A stretch of DNA of 20,885 bases from JBFGCM01 sp041581135 (GTDB taxonomy: Bacteria > Actinomycetota > Acidimicrobiia > Spongiisociales > UBA5794): NCBI GenBank assembly GCA_041581135.1, contig JBFGCM010000070.1:1-20885 (forward strand), given 5' to 3'. The notes beneath the pieces were generated by a model. The model had not been told where the DNA came from, ran no database searches, and saw only the letters and a list, made by a program, of their open reading frames with translations. Position numbers and translations under genes: made by a program. Shown here in pieces: positions 1-7,301 of this stretch (positions are counted from its first letter, which is position 1; each line of letters opens with the position of its first letter).

Positions 1-1
1 C

Positions 2-583
2 ATCGAGGTGCCCGCCCAACCCGCCCGTCCCGGCGACGAAAACGTCACGCGCATCCTGTGCCCTGCCGGCCTTCGCGATGTCAAAGGGCACCACTACCTG
101 CTGCCGGCCCTGACCGAGCTTCGCGATCGCGGCCTCTCCTTTCGCGTCACGCTGGCAGGCGACGGACCGCTGCGAGAGCCCATCGAACGCGACATCGCGG
201 CGCGCGGCCTGACGGGCTACGTGACCGTGGCGGGCAACATCCCTCACGACGAGCTGCTGTCGCGGTACGCCGGCGGCCGCTACGACCTGGTCGTGCTCCC
301 CAGCCTGCACGAGGGCATCCCGGTGTCGCTCATGGAGGCCGCCGGTTTCGGTGTGCCGATCGTCGCCACCGCGGTCGGGGGCACCCCGGAACTGCTGGAA
401 GACGCCGGCTACGTGGTGCCACCGGCAGACAGCGCCGCGCTCGCCGATGCCATCGCCACCGCCATCGAGAATCCGACGGCGGCGCGCACGCTGGCCGCGG
501 CGGCCCGCAAGCGCGTGCAGGATGAGTTCGACATCGAGGTGGTGGCCGAGGAGCTCGAACGCCGGTTCACGGCCTCGCCCTGA
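2..583 (+). CDS. GT4-family glycosyltransferase, C-terminal half (5' end outside window)
   Basis: This is the nucleotide-sugar-binding half of a GT-B retaining glycosyltransferase (GT4, 'glycosyl transferases group 1'), which would transfer a sugar from a nucleotide donor to a glycan or lipid acceptor at the cytoplasmic side of the membrane. Visible hallmarks, numbered from the GTG at position 8, are the strand after the interdomain linker (RILCPAGLRDVKG, 15-27), the LAGDGP loop (49-54) and the EX7E motif, E102 and E110 in HEGIPVSLMEAAG, followed by VATAVGG. The whole N-terminal acceptor domain is missing and the frame stays open to the window edge, so the GTG at 8 is probably an internal valine and the gene is cut by the window rather than degraded. 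It ends 3 bp from the convergent gene at 587. The acceptor cannot be deduced. Confidence 0.9.
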   Translation: MEVPAQPARPGDENVTRILCPAGLRDVKGHHYLLPALTELRDRGLSFRVTLAGDGPLREPIERDIAARGLTGYVTVAGNIPHDELLSRYAGGRYDLVVLPSLHEGIPVSLMEAAGFGVPIVATAVGGTPELLEDAGYVVPPADSAALADAIATAIENPTAARTLAAAARKRVQDEFDIEVVAEELERRFTASP

Positions 584-586
584 GGC

Positions 587-1009
587 TCACCGGAAGATCA
601 TCAGCACCAACACGGCGACCGTCAACGCCACCACGAACCGGCGCGCCCAGAGCCACGCCTCACTCATCCCGGCCAGCGACAGGGCCTCCTTCAGGGGAGC
701 TTCACCGTACGTGAGCGCTCGCTGCGCTCGATCTCGCTTGGTGCCGCGTCCCGTGGCGATCTGCCATCCCGTCCCCACGACCTCGTCTTCTTCCACCAAC
801 CGGCGAGCTCGGGCGTGCATGGGAATGGCGAACGCCACCAACGCAACGAGCGCCCCGATCCCCGCCACCAGGGTGGCTGCGCCCGACGTGGTGAACAACA
901 GTGCCATCGCCACGACCCACGATCCCCACAACCTGGCGTAGTCGATCAGGTAACGGCGGGCGTCGGCCGCGTCGGTGAACCCGAACTCCTCGCTACCTTC
1001 GGCGCCCAT
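587..1009 (-). CDS. Small hypothetical membrane protein
   Basis: I do not recognise the family. From the ATG at 1009 it is 140 residues: an acidic soluble N-terminus (1-27), a long hydrophobic stretch that fits two closely spaced membrane helices (about 28-63), a basic and acidic cytoplasmic-type loop (64-118, with HARARR and RGTKRDRAQR) and a final helix (about 121-139) ending in a C-terminal Arg. The start at 1009 is preferred over an in-frame start at 1036 because AGGA (1017-1020) lies 7 nt before it. It lies 84 bp downstream of the thioredoxin-like gene on the same strand, so it may be a distal member of the suf transcript, although a hairpin sits in the gap. Its end faces the glycosyltransferase stop with a 3-bp gap. 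Confidence 0.75.
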   Translation of the reverse strand: MGAEGSEEFGFTDAADARRYLIDYARLWGSWVVAMALLFTTSGAATLVAGIGALVALVAFAIPMHARARRLVEEDEVVGTGWQIATGRGTKRDRAQRALTYGEAPLKEALSLAGMSEAWLWARRFVVALTVAVLVLMIFR

Positions 1010-1063
1010 GTGCCATTCCTGTGGGGACGAGCGCACACACTACCGACCATCCCCCGGTCTCCG

Positions 1064-1081
1064 GCCTCCTACCTAGGAGGC
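1064..1081. terminator. Hairpin downstream of the suf operon
   Basis: GCCTCCTA (1064-1071) and TAGGAGGC (1074-1081) form 8-bp perfect arms around a 2-nt centre. The hairpin lies 12 bp beyond the stop of the thioredoxin-like gene on the minus strand. There is no T-tract, so it could be a weak terminator or an RNA processing or stability element. Confidence 0.35.
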
Positions 1082-1093
1082 GTTCTTCGAGCT

Positions 1094-1561
1094 TCAGCCG
1101 GGCTTCCAGAGCGGAAGCGTGTCGGCGCCGACGAGGATGGTCTCCCGGCCGGCGAGCGCAGCAAGCGCCAGGGCCAGCTCCTCGACCGCAGCGGCTTGCC
1201 AGCCCTCCGATGCCCACGTGACGCCGCCATCCTCCACCAACACCAGCGAGGGGACGGAGAGGAGCTGGAACGCTTCGCTTGCGTCGTACGGAGGCGGGTC
1301 GTACACGACCGGCATGTCGATGCCGAGTTCGGCGAAGAACTCGGCGGTGTCCGCGGGATCGTCCTGGGACACCGCCAGCACCTGCACCGCCGGGGCATAT
1401 CCGGTCCAATGATGAAACACGGGCAGACTGGCAACGCACGTGTCGCAGTCCCGCTTGAAGAAGACGAGCAGCGTGGGCGCGGTGATCAGCTCCTCGAGTG
1501 ATCGGACACCGTCCGCGGTGTGGACCGTGACCTCTGGAACGGGGGACCCGACTTCGATCAT
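1094..1561 (-). CDS. Thioredoxin-fold redoxin (TlpA/AhpC-TSA-like), last gene of the suf operon
   Basis: A 155-residue cytoplasmic protein with no signal peptide, probably a thiol-disulfide redoxin. The N-terminus (IEVGSPVPEVTV) is typical of AhpC/TSA-Redoxin proteins. The active site is C39-D-T-C42 after the strand LLVFFKRD, and the cis-proline segment is V103-P104 before SLVLVEDG. The dipeptide between the cysteines (Asp-Thr) differs from GP or PH in ordinary thioredoxins, and a peroxidatic PxxxT/SxxC motif is absent, so a thiol reductase or carrier role fits better than a peroxidase. Its ATG overlaps the sufC stop (ATGA, 1558-1561), which implies translational coupling. A role in supplying reductant to Fe-S assembly is inference from position. 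Confidence 0.8.
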   Translation of the reverse strand: MIEVGSPVPEVTVHTADGVRSLEELITAPTLLVFFKRDCDTCVASLPVFHHWTGYAPAVQVLAVSQDDPADTAEFFAELGIDMPVVYDPPPYDASEAFQLLSVPSLVLVEDGGVTWASEGWQAAAVEELALALAALAGRETILVGADTLPLWKPG

Positions 1562-2334
1562 CCGAACAGCTCGCCCAGATCGGAGGCTTCGTCGACGGGC
1601 TTGGTCAACCCCAGCTCACGACGGATATCGTCGTACCCCTTGCGTTCCAGCTCCTCGGCCAGCTCGGGCCCACCGGATCGCACGATCCGGCCATCGAGCA
1701 TGATGTGGATACGGTCCGGCCGCATGTACCGCAGGATCCGGCTGTAGTGCGTGATGATGAGGACGGCGACCTCAGGGCTGCGGAACGACTCCACGAGACC
1801 GGCCACCTCTCGCACCGCATCGATGTCGAGCCCGGAATCGATCTCGTCGAGAATGGCCACCTTGGGGGCGGCGACCGCGAGCTGGAACATCTCCGAGCGT
1901 TTCTTCTCACCACCTGAAAGACCGACGTTGACGGGGCGGCGCCGGAAGGCCTCCATGCCCAGCTGCTTCGCGCCGGCGTCGACGCGAGCCCGGAAGGCCT
2001 CTCGATCGGACGCGACCTGGGCCATCTCCGCGATGAGGTCGTCCAAGGAGACGCCCGGGACCTCGACCGGGTACTGGAAGGCCTCGAACAGGCCGGCGCG
2101 AGCGCGCTCGTCGACATCGAGACTCAGCAGCTCGACGCCGTCCACGACGGCCGAGCCGGCGGCGGTGTAGTCGGGCCTGCCCATGAGCGCATGGCAGAGC
2201 GTCGATTTCCCGGAACCGTTGGGACCCATCAGCACGTGCACCTCACCGAAGGGCACCTCGAGGTCGACGCCCTTGAGGATCTCGAGATCCCCCAGCGAAG
2301 CCCGCAGATTCTGTACCTCCAGCGCGACGCTCAC
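1558..2334 (-). CDS. sufC: SufC, Fe-S cluster assembly ATPase
   Basis: SufC is the ABC-type ATPase of the cytoplasmic SufBCD scaffold; ATP hydrolysis remodels SufB and SufD so that Fe-S clusters can form. At 258 residues it has the usual family length. Walker A is GPNGSGKST (37-45), the Q-loop is Q87 in FQYPVEVPG, the signature is LSGGEKKR (139-146), Walker B is VAILDEID (159-166) and the switch histidine is H196 in IITHYSRIL. The Q-loop context and the GGEKKR signature are characteristic of SufC rather than of transporters. The start is a GTG overlapping the upstream Rieske stop (GTGA). It is third in the order sufD, Rieske, sufC, redoxin; sufB is encoded elsewhere in this window. Confidence 0.97.
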   Translation of the reverse strand: MSVALEVQNLRASLGDLEILKGVDLEVPFGEVHVLMGPNGSGKSTLCHALMGRPDYTAAGSAVVDGVELLSLDVDERARAGLFEAFQYPVEVPGVSLDDLIAEMAQVASDREAFRARVDAGAKQLGMEAFRRRPVNVGLSGGEKKRSEMFQLAVAAPKVAILDEIDSGLDIDAVREVAGLVESFRSPEVAVLIITHYSRILRYMRPDRIHIMLDGRIVRSGGPELAEELERKGYDDIRRELGLTKPVDEASDLGELFG

Positions 2335-2693
2335 GACTCCTCCTCGCCAGGAACGAGACGGACGAACACGACACCATCGACCACCTCGACGCCGTAGACC
2401 GGGACCGGACGGGTGGCGGGCAGCGACTCCGGCTCACCCGAGAGCAGGCTGAACTCGGAGCCGTGGCGGGGACACTCGACATCGGTGCCGAACACCTCAC
2501 CCTCGGCCAGCGAGGCTTCCGCATGGCTGCAGCGGTCACCGATGGCGTACACCGAGTCCTCGATGCGAAACAGCGCAATGCGATGGCCCGCCGTCTCCAC
2601 CCTCACACCGCGGCCCTCCGGCAGGTCGGCGAGCGGCGCGATCTCGATGCGCTGCTCTTCACCCGCTGCGGGCAAGGCGTCGTTTGCAGTCAT
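2331..2693 (-). CDS. Rieske [2Fe-2S] ferredoxin-like protein in the suf operon
   Basis: A 120-residue protein with the two Rieske ligand pairs C55-S-H57 and C74-P-R-H77, the latter in CPRHGSEF, spaced as in soluble bacterial Rieske ferredoxins (non-haem iron oxygenase ferredoxin subunit, NirD-like). No transmembrane or Tat segment is present, so it is cytosolic. Proteins of this kind are commonly encoded between sufD and sufC in actinobacterial suf operons; their exact role is not settled, with electron transfer to the assembly machinery the usual proposal. Its ATG overlaps the sufD stop and its stop overlaps the sufC GTG start, so the three genes are probably co-translated. Confidence 0.92.
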   Translation of the reverse strand: MTANDALPAAGEEQRIEIAPLADLPEGRGVRVETAGHRIALFRIEDSVYAIGDRCSHAEASLAEGEVFGTDVECPRHGSEFSLLSGEPESLPATRPVPVYGVEVVDGVVFVRLVPGEEES

Positions 2694-3964
2694 ACCCGGC
2701 CCTCTTCCTGAGCTTCGACGAACTTGCGATTCATGGCGGTACGCACCGGGCCGGCCAGCTCACGCTGGGGGAAGCGTGCGATGGCCTCCTCGAAGAACCC
2801 CCGCACCTGCAGCCGGTCGGCACGTTCGGCATCCAGTCCGCGGCTCATGAGGTAGTAGCGCTGCTCCTCGTCGAGCGGTCCGACGGTAGAGCCGTGGCCA
2901 CACCGCACGTCGTTGGCCAGAATCTCCAGGTTGGGCACCGATTGAGCGCTGGCACCGTCGGACAGGATCAGGTTGCGGTTGGTCTGGTGCGCGTTGGTTC
3001 GTTGTGCCTCGGGCTCGATGCGGATCATGCCGGTGAACACCGAGAGGGCTTCGTCTTCCACCGCCCCCTTGAGGAACATCTCCGAGGTCGTGTTGGGAGC
3101 GACGTGGTTCATGAAGTAGCGGTAGTCGAGGGTCTGGCTGTCCTCACCGAAGTACGCCCCGATGATCTCGGCCGAGGATCCACGACCCATGAGATCAACC
3201 GTGAGATGGAGCCGGGAGAGGCGGCCTCCCAACCCGACCTCGGTGAGGCGCGGGAACGCATCGCGTCCGGCCACGAGCCGTGCCTGGGCAATCGACGTCG
3301 TCTGGTAACCCCACTCCTGCACCACCGATATCGAGCAGCGGGCGTTGTCCCGAACCGATACCTCGAGCTGCGGCACCACCAGTGCGTCGACGGAATCGGC
3401 GGACCGGTAGTTGACGACGAGTGACGCATCGGCGTTGTCCTCGACCACCACGGTCATCCGGGGGAAGGAGGCCACTCCGGCGGTCACTGCCTGGACATCG
3501 ACGACGTAGGGACGCGACGCGTTGACCCCCGCCGGCACGTAGAGAAAGACGCCGTCTGCGCCGAAGGCGTGGTGGGCCGCCGAGAACACGTCGAGGTCCA
3601 TCGGAACCCCCTGGCCATAGGCACCGCGCACCAGATCCTCGTGGTCGACGAGAGCCCTGGTCAGGGGCGTGAAGACGGTGCCATCGGCTCCGCCCTCGCA
3701 TGCCACGGGGAAGCCGTCGACGACCCTGGCGGTGCCAGCGGGATCGGCGAGCCCACCAAGGGGCGATGCCTCCTGAGACGGGCCGGGCTCGGCGGCGAGG
3801 CCGTACTCATCGAGCCGGAAGTCGAGATCGAGATAGCGCCACACCTCTTCTCGCGACGTGGGCATATCGAGCTTCTCGAACGCGGCATATGCCTGGGCGC
3901 GGCGCTCGGCGACCCATTCGGGGGCGCCGGCGGAGGCACGCTCTGCCGCGGCTTGATCGAACAC
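2690..3964 (-). CDS. sufD: SufD, Fe-S cluster scaffold subunit
   Basis: SufD pairs with SufB and a SufC dimer to form the scaffold on which nascent Fe-S clusters assemble. The protein is 424 residues. The beta-helix core has the family sequence ending FMNHVAPNTTSEMFLKG (284-300), and near the C-terminus come RCGHGSTVGPLDEEQRYYLMSRGL, in which C355 and H357 match the conserved Cys and His of Escherichia coli SufD (C358/H360) at the SufB interface. The start is GTG at 3964, supported by GAGGAG 5 nt upstream. It is the first gene of the operon. A candidate promoter lies at 3996-4023 and the divergent neighbour is a beta-galactosidase. Unlike the usual sufB-sufD order, sufB is not adjacent. Confidence 0.95.
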   Translation of the reverse strand: MFDQAAAERASAGAPEWVAERRAQAYAAFEKLDMPTSREEVWRYLDLDFRLDEYGLAAEPGPSQEASPLGGLADPAGTARVVDGFPVACEGGADGTVFTPLTRALVDHEDLVRGAYGQGVPMDLDVFSAAHHAFGADGVFLYVPAGVNASRPYVVDVQAVTAGVASFPRMTVVVEDNADASLVVNYRSADSVDALVVPQLEVSVRDNARCSISVVQEWGYQTTSIAQARLVAGRDAFPRLTEVGLGGRLSRLHLTVDLMGRGSSAEIIGAYFGEDSQTLDYRYFMNHVAPNTTSEMFLKGAVEDEALSVFTGMIRIEPEAQRTNAHQTNRNLILSDGASAQSVPNLEILANDVRCGHGSTVGPLDEEQRYYLMSRGLDAERADRLQVRGFFEEAIARFPQRELAGPVRTAMNRKFVEAQEEGRV

Positions 3965-3995
3965 GGATACTCCTCGGTGAAGGACGGGGGACGGC

Positions 3996-4023
3996 AGGAT
4001 ACCCCTGGCGCAGGACCTACCAA
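3996..4023 (-). promoter_or_regulatory. Candidate promoter of the sufD operon
   Basis: On the minus strand TTGGTA (4018-4023) and TATCCT (3996-4001) are separated by 16 bp, a plausible housekeeping-sigma promoter about 30 bp before the sufD start. It was found by eye, so the alternative is chance similarity. Confidence 0.4.
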
Positions 4024-4038
4024 ATCAGCGCCGGTAGG
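4016..4038. repeat. Inverted repeat between the sufD and beta-galactosidase promoters
   Basis: CCTACC (4016-4021) and GGTAGG (4033-4038) are 6-bp perfect arms separated by 11 bp. One arm overlaps the candidate sufD -35 and the other the beta-galactosidase -10, a suitable place for an operator. The short arms mean chance is possible. Confidence 0.3.
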
Positions 4039-4040
4039 GT
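4035..4040 (+). promoter_or_regulatory. Candidate -10 box of a leaderless beta-galactosidase transcript
   Basis: TAGGGT ends 6 nt before the GTG start at 4047 and no Shine-Dalgarno sequence is present. Transcription would begin at or next to the start codon, as in leaderless actinobacterial mRNAs. Confidence 0.45.
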
Positions 4041-4046
4041 GCCGCC

Positions 4047-5828
4047 GTGCAACTGGGCGTGTGCTACTACCCCGAACAATGGCCGGCGTCTCGATGGCGG
4101 CGGGACGCTGCGATGATGGTCGACGCCGGCCTCCAGTACGTCCGGATCGGTGAGTTCGCCTGGTCGAGCTACGAGCCCGGCCGGGGCCGCTTCACATGGG
4201 AGTGGCTCGATCGGGTCGTCGACATCCTCGCCGATGCCGGCCTCGAGATCATCCTCGGCACCCCGACCGCCACCCCACCGACCTGGCTTGCGATCGAACG
4301 TCCCGAGATCCTCGGGGTCGGCCCCGACGGCCGCCGCCGGGCCTACGGGAGTCGCCGCCACACCTGCCCGGCGCCGCCTTATCGGGAAGAGTCGGCCCGC
4401 ATCGTGGAGCTCCTCGTCGAACGTTACGGGAGTCACCAAGCCATCACCGCCTGGCAGGTGGACAACGAGCCGGGCAATCACGACTCGGCCCGGTGCTGGT
4501 GCGATCGATGCCAGGAGGCGTTCATTGCGTGGCTGGCGAGCCGATTCGACACCATCGGTGAGCTGAACGAGGCGTGGGGCACCGCCTTCTGGTCGCAGAC
4601 CTACCCGTCCTTTGGAGCCGTCCGCCTGCCCATCCCCACGATGACGGCCCACAATCCTGCACTCCTGCTGGCGCACCGGCGTTTCGCCTCACAACGCGCC
4701 GTCGCTGCGCTCACCGAGCAGTACGACATCATCCGCCACGGCTCGCCGGGACGCGACATCACGACCAACGTGTACCTCGGCGACCTCGACGTCGACGCCC
4801 ACGCTCTCGCCGCCCTGGGTGGCATCTCGTCGTTCGACAACTACCCGCACGGCAAGTCGGGGCCCATGGACACGGCATTCACTCTCGACCTCGCCACCGG
4901 CGCCGCCGGCCGCGCCTGGGTCATGGAGCAGCAGCCCGGCCCCATCAACTGGACGCCCACCAACCCGCCCGTGCCGCCGAATCAGGTGCGGGTCTGGGCG
5001 TGGCAGGCCGCGTTGCACGGCATCGAGCGCCTGCTGTTCTTCCGGTGGCGCGCCGCCCGGCACGGCCAGGAGCAGTACCACAGTGGGCTCCTCCGCCACG
5101 ACGGCACGCCCGACCGCGGGTTCGACGAGGTGCATCAGCTGGCCACCGAGCTGGCCGGCTTCTCGATCCGCCCCGACAAGTCGGTCGCCCTGCTGTACTC
5201 GTACGAGGATGCCTGGGCGCTGGAGATCGATCCACACCGCGCCGGCCTCCGCCACGCCGACCTCGTCCTCGCCGCGTATACCGCGGCGCGCCGGCTCGGC
5301 TTCGAAGTGGACGTGGTGGCGCCAAACGGACGGTTGAGCGGATACGACCTCGTCGTGGCGCCGGCACTGCACCTCGTGACAGCGGAGCGGATCGCATCCA
5401 TCGACTCGGCGCTTCGTGCCGGCACCACGGTGGTGTTGGGACCGCGCAGCCTGATGAAGGACGCCGAAGACGCCTGGTGGCCCCACCCGACACCGGCGCA
5501 CTTGACGGAGCGACTGGGCAGCCGGGTCGTCGAATCGCTGAGCCAGACGATGGACGTGACCGTCGGAGCGACACCCGCCGGACCATGGACCGACGTGCTG
5601 AGCGAGGGGGGCGAGGTGCTGGCCCGCTATGGCGGCGGCACGTACCTCGACGGCGCGCCGGCGGCGGTCCGCAACGGCCCCTTGGTGTACTTCGGCGCCT
5701 CGTCCGAAGCGGCGTGGCTCGATCTGCTCGCCCACCTCACCGGCGCAGCGCCGCACCCGGCCCACCTCGAGGTGTTCTCGGAACAGATCATCGATCACGC
5801 TGCGCTGCAGGTCAGCGACCGGCGCTGA
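4047..5828 (+). CDS. GH42 beta-galactosidase
   Basis: A glycoside hydrolase family 42 enzyme that would release terminal beta-galactosyl residues from oligosaccharides. At 593 residues it is somewhat short for the family (about 650-700). The TIM barrel begins at once (GVCYYPEQWP, 4-13). The acid/base is E141 in WQVDNEPG and the nucleophile is E294 in VMEQQPGPINW. The four cysteines of the GH42 metal site are all present: C107 (HTCPAPP), C150, C152 and C155 (CWCDRC). The middle trimerisation domain and C-terminal beta domain follow. There is no signal peptide, so it is cytosolic. No sugar transporter or regulator is visible beside it, so its natural substrate is unknown. The GTG start lacks a Shine-Dalgarno sequence. 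The stop codon sits in the loop of a GGCGC/GCGCC mini-hairpin (5821-5833). Confidence 0.93.
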   Translation: MQLGVCYYPEQWPASRWRRDAAMMVDAGLQYVRIGEFAWSSYEPGRGRFTWEWLDRVVDILADAGLEIILGTPTATPPTWLAIERPEILGVGPDGRRRAYGSRRHTCPAPPYREESARIVELLVERYGSHQAITAWQVDNEPGNHDSARCWCDRCQEAFIAWLASRFDTIGELNEAWGTAFWSQTYPSFGAVRLPIPTMTAHNPALLLAHRRFASQRAVAALTEQYDIIRHGSPGRDITTNVYLGDLDVDAHALAALGGISSFDNYPHGKSGPMDTAFTLDLATGAAGRAWVMEQQPGPINWTPTNPPVPPNQVRVWAWQAALHGIERLLFFRWRAARHGQEQYHSGLLRHDGTPDRGFDEVHQLATELAGFSIRPDKSVALLYSYEDAWALEIDPHRAGLRHADLVLAAYTAARRLGFEVDVVAPNGRLSGYDLVVAPALHLVTAERIASIDSALRAGTTVVLGPRSLMKDAEDAWWPHPTPAHLTERLGSRVVESLSQTMDVTVGATPAGPWTDVLSEGGEVLARYGGGTYLDGAPAAVRNGPLVYFGASSEAAWLDLLAHLTGAAPHPAHLEVFSEQIIDHAALQVSDRR

Positions 5829-5881
5829 GCGCCGCCACCGGGGGCCTGCAGCGTCTGACCCGGCACGGTGCCGACGTTCTG

Positions 5882-5902
5882 CCGGTGGAGAGCGGCCACC
5901 GG
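5882..5902 (+). terminator. Hairpin downstream of the beta-galactosidase gene
   Basis: CCGGTGG (5882-5888) and CCACCGG (5896-5902) form a 7-bp stem with a 7-nt loop, 53 nt after the stop. There is no U-tract. A second small palindrome, CGGCAC-G-GTGCCG, lies just upstream at 5861-5873. It is a possible terminator, with low certainty. Confidence 0.3.
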
Positions 5903-5940
5903 GTGCTCCGCGAATATCGACTCGCGTAGCGCCGCTCGAT

Positions 5941-5968
5941 TTGCCTTCATACACAAGCCCTTTAGGGT
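5941..5968 (+). promoter_or_regulatory. Candidate promoter of the M23 peptidase gene
   Basis: TTGCCT (5941-5946) and TAGGGT (5963-5968) are spaced by 16 bp. Transcription would start near 5975, giving a leader of about 75 nt. The 5829-6049 gap otherwise holds only hairpins and no supported gene. Confidence 0.45.
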
Positions 5969-6000
5969 GCCCGGACCGCACATCACACAGACCAGGTTTT

Positions 6001-6026
6001 CGCGCCCTGGTGAGACGGAGGGCGCG
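6001..6026 (+). promoter_or_regulatory. 5' leader hairpin before the M23 peptidase RBS
   Basis: CGCGCCCT (6001-6008) and AGGGCGCG (6019-6026) form an 8-bp perfect stem with a 10-nt loop, ending 9 nt before the GGAGG Shine-Dalgarno (6036-6040). It could affect translation or RNA stability. I could not match it to a known riboswitch. Confidence 0.4.
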
Positions 6027-6049
6027 CAACACCATGGAGGCCAGACGAC

Positions 6050-6619
6050 ATGCGAACCTTGCTCGTGGCCGCGCTCGCCGCGGCGCTCCCGATACTCACC
6101 GCGCTTCCTGCGACTGCGACCGAAGATGACTTCGTGTTCTTGTACTTTCCCCATGAGGATTCGGATCCGCGGTTCCAGGACGATTGGGGCGACGCCCGCT
6201 CCGGGGGCCGCCGCCACAAGGGCACCGACATCATGAGTGAGAAGTTGATACCTGTGGTTGCCGTCGCCGACGGCATCGTGGAGTACACGCGCAGCGGGCG
6301 CGGCACCGCGGGCAACTATGTGACGCTCCGGCACGCCGATGGGTGGACCACCTGGTACATGCACTTGAACAACGACCGGCCCGGCACCGACGACGGCCGC
6401 GGTGGTGAGGCGCTGGCATTCAGCGTGGAGCCGGGCGACTTCGTCGCCGCCGGCGACGTCATCGGTTGGGTGGGCGATTCCGGCAACGCGGAATGGACCT
6501 CCCCCCACACCCACTTCGAGCTGCATCGCAACGGCACCGCAGTGAATCCGTACCCCTATCTGGCGGACGCGTGGGAGCGAGCCGCCCGCCTCGACGCCCT
6601 CGAAGACGTCGTCAGATAG
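6050..6619 (+). CDS. Secreted M23 (LytM-type) metallopeptidase
   Basis: A 189-residue exported protein of the lysostaphin/LytM (peptidase M23) family, which usually cleaves peptidoglycan cross-bridges or stem peptides, or activates amidases. A Sec signal peptide covers residues 1-23 (hydrophobic core LLVAALAAALPIL, cleavage after ATA). The zinc ligands look intact: H56 and D60 in RRHKGTD, and H155 in the HTH motif (H153-T-H155), with H105 in TWYMHLN also conserved. It consists of little more than the catalytic domain, with no LysM or coiled-coil region. The start has GGAGG 9 nt upstream. It overlaps the end of the convergent UDG gene by 8 nt. Intact ligands argue for an active enzyme rather than an EnvC/NlpD-like activator, though the substrate is not known. 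Confidence 0.9.
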   Translation: MRTLLVAALAAALPILTALPATATEDDFVFLYFPHEDSDPRFQDDWGDARSGGRRHKGTDIMSEKLIPVVAVADGIVEYTRSGRGTAGNYVTLRHADGWTTWYMHLNNDRPGTDDGRGGEALAFSVEPGDFVAAGDVIGWVGDSGNAEWTSPHTHFELHRNGTAVNPYPYLADAWERAARLDALEDVVR

Positions 6620-7301
6620 GTCCGGCGTTCGACGCCACGGTCACCGCACGAGCGAACACTGCGTCGAGCATGTCCTCGGTCAGCCGGCCGGTGAAGGTGT
6701 TCTGCTGGCTCGAGTGGTAGCTACAGAGGATCGTCACATCCGGAAGCGACACCTCGACCCCGTGACCGAAGCGAGGGCGCGGCTTTGGCAACGCCACGCC
6801 CGTGCCGGCAAGCAGTCGCCACGCGCTGTGATACGCATAGCCGCCCAGGCACACGATCACCGCGACATCGGCAAGCTGCGCCCACTCTGCCTCCAGCCAC
6901 GATGCACATGCATCGCGCTCGGCCGGCGCCGGCTTGTTGGCAGGCGGTGCGCACTTGACCGGCGCCGTGACGTAGGCACCCGCCAGGGCGAGCCCGTCGT
7001 TGCGGTGTACCGACGTCTCCTGGTTGGTCAGCCCCGCTCGGTGCATGGCGCGATAGAGCCAATCGCCGGACCGATCCCCGGTGAACATACGGCCGGTGCG
7101 ATTGGCGCCGTGCGCCGCCGGCGCCAGACCCAGTACCAGGATCTGGGCGTGGCCATCACCGAAACCGGGCACCGGCCGACCCCAGTACTCCTCGTCAGCG
7201 AAAGCGGCGCGCCGCTCCCGAGCGACCCGCTCCCGCCACGCAACGAGTCGGGGGCAGCGCCGGCACGCGACGAGGCCGGCATGGAGCTCCTCGAGCGTCA
7301 C
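6612..7301 (-). CDS. Family 5 uracil-DNA glycosylase (UDGb type, 4Fe-4S)
   Basis: A DNA-repair glycosylase that removes uracil and related deaminated bases. At 229 residues, it has the family-5 motif GLAPAAHGANRTGRMFTGD (58-76), which lacks the usual polar catalytic residue of family 1, and the second motif SYHSSQQNTFTGRL near the C-terminus. Four cysteines fit the 4Fe-4S site: C13 and C16 (ACRRCPRLV), C117 (VKCAPP) and C132 (RDACASW). The start is a GTG whose GTGA overlaps the stop of the upstream lipoprotein gene, so translation is likely coupled to it. Its end overlaps the convergent M23 gene by 8 nt. It would depend on Fe-S assembly such as the Suf system in this window. Exact base preference cannot be read from sequence. 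Confidence 0.93.
   Translation of the reverse strand: MTLEELHAGLVACRRCPRLVAWRERVARERRAAFADEEYWGRPVPGFGDGHAQILVLGLAPAAHGANRTGRMFTGDRSGDWLYRAMHRAGLTNQETSVHRNDGLALAGAYVTAPVKCAPPANKPAPAERDACASWLEAEWAQLADVAVIVCLGGYAYHSAWRLLAGTGVALPKPRPRFGHGVEVSLPDVTILCSYHSSQQNTFTGRLTEDMLDAVFARAVTVASNAGPI

Noticed and set aside
4689..6035. Long minus-strand open frame (448 codons) opposite the beta-galactosidase
   Set aside because: Shadow frame in GC-rich DNA: rich in Arg, Gly and Val with no recognisable domain, and fully antisense to a gene with intact catalytic motifs.
5970..6049. c-di-AMP (ydaO-type) riboswitch before the M23 gene
   Set aside because: The genomic setting is typical, but the leader is short (about 75 nt) and I could not find the conserved motifs; only a simple hairpin is present.
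5829..6049. Hidden small gene or tRNA in the gap after the beta-galactosidase
   Set aside because: No tRNA cloverleaf signature, and the open frames through it are shadows without an RBS.
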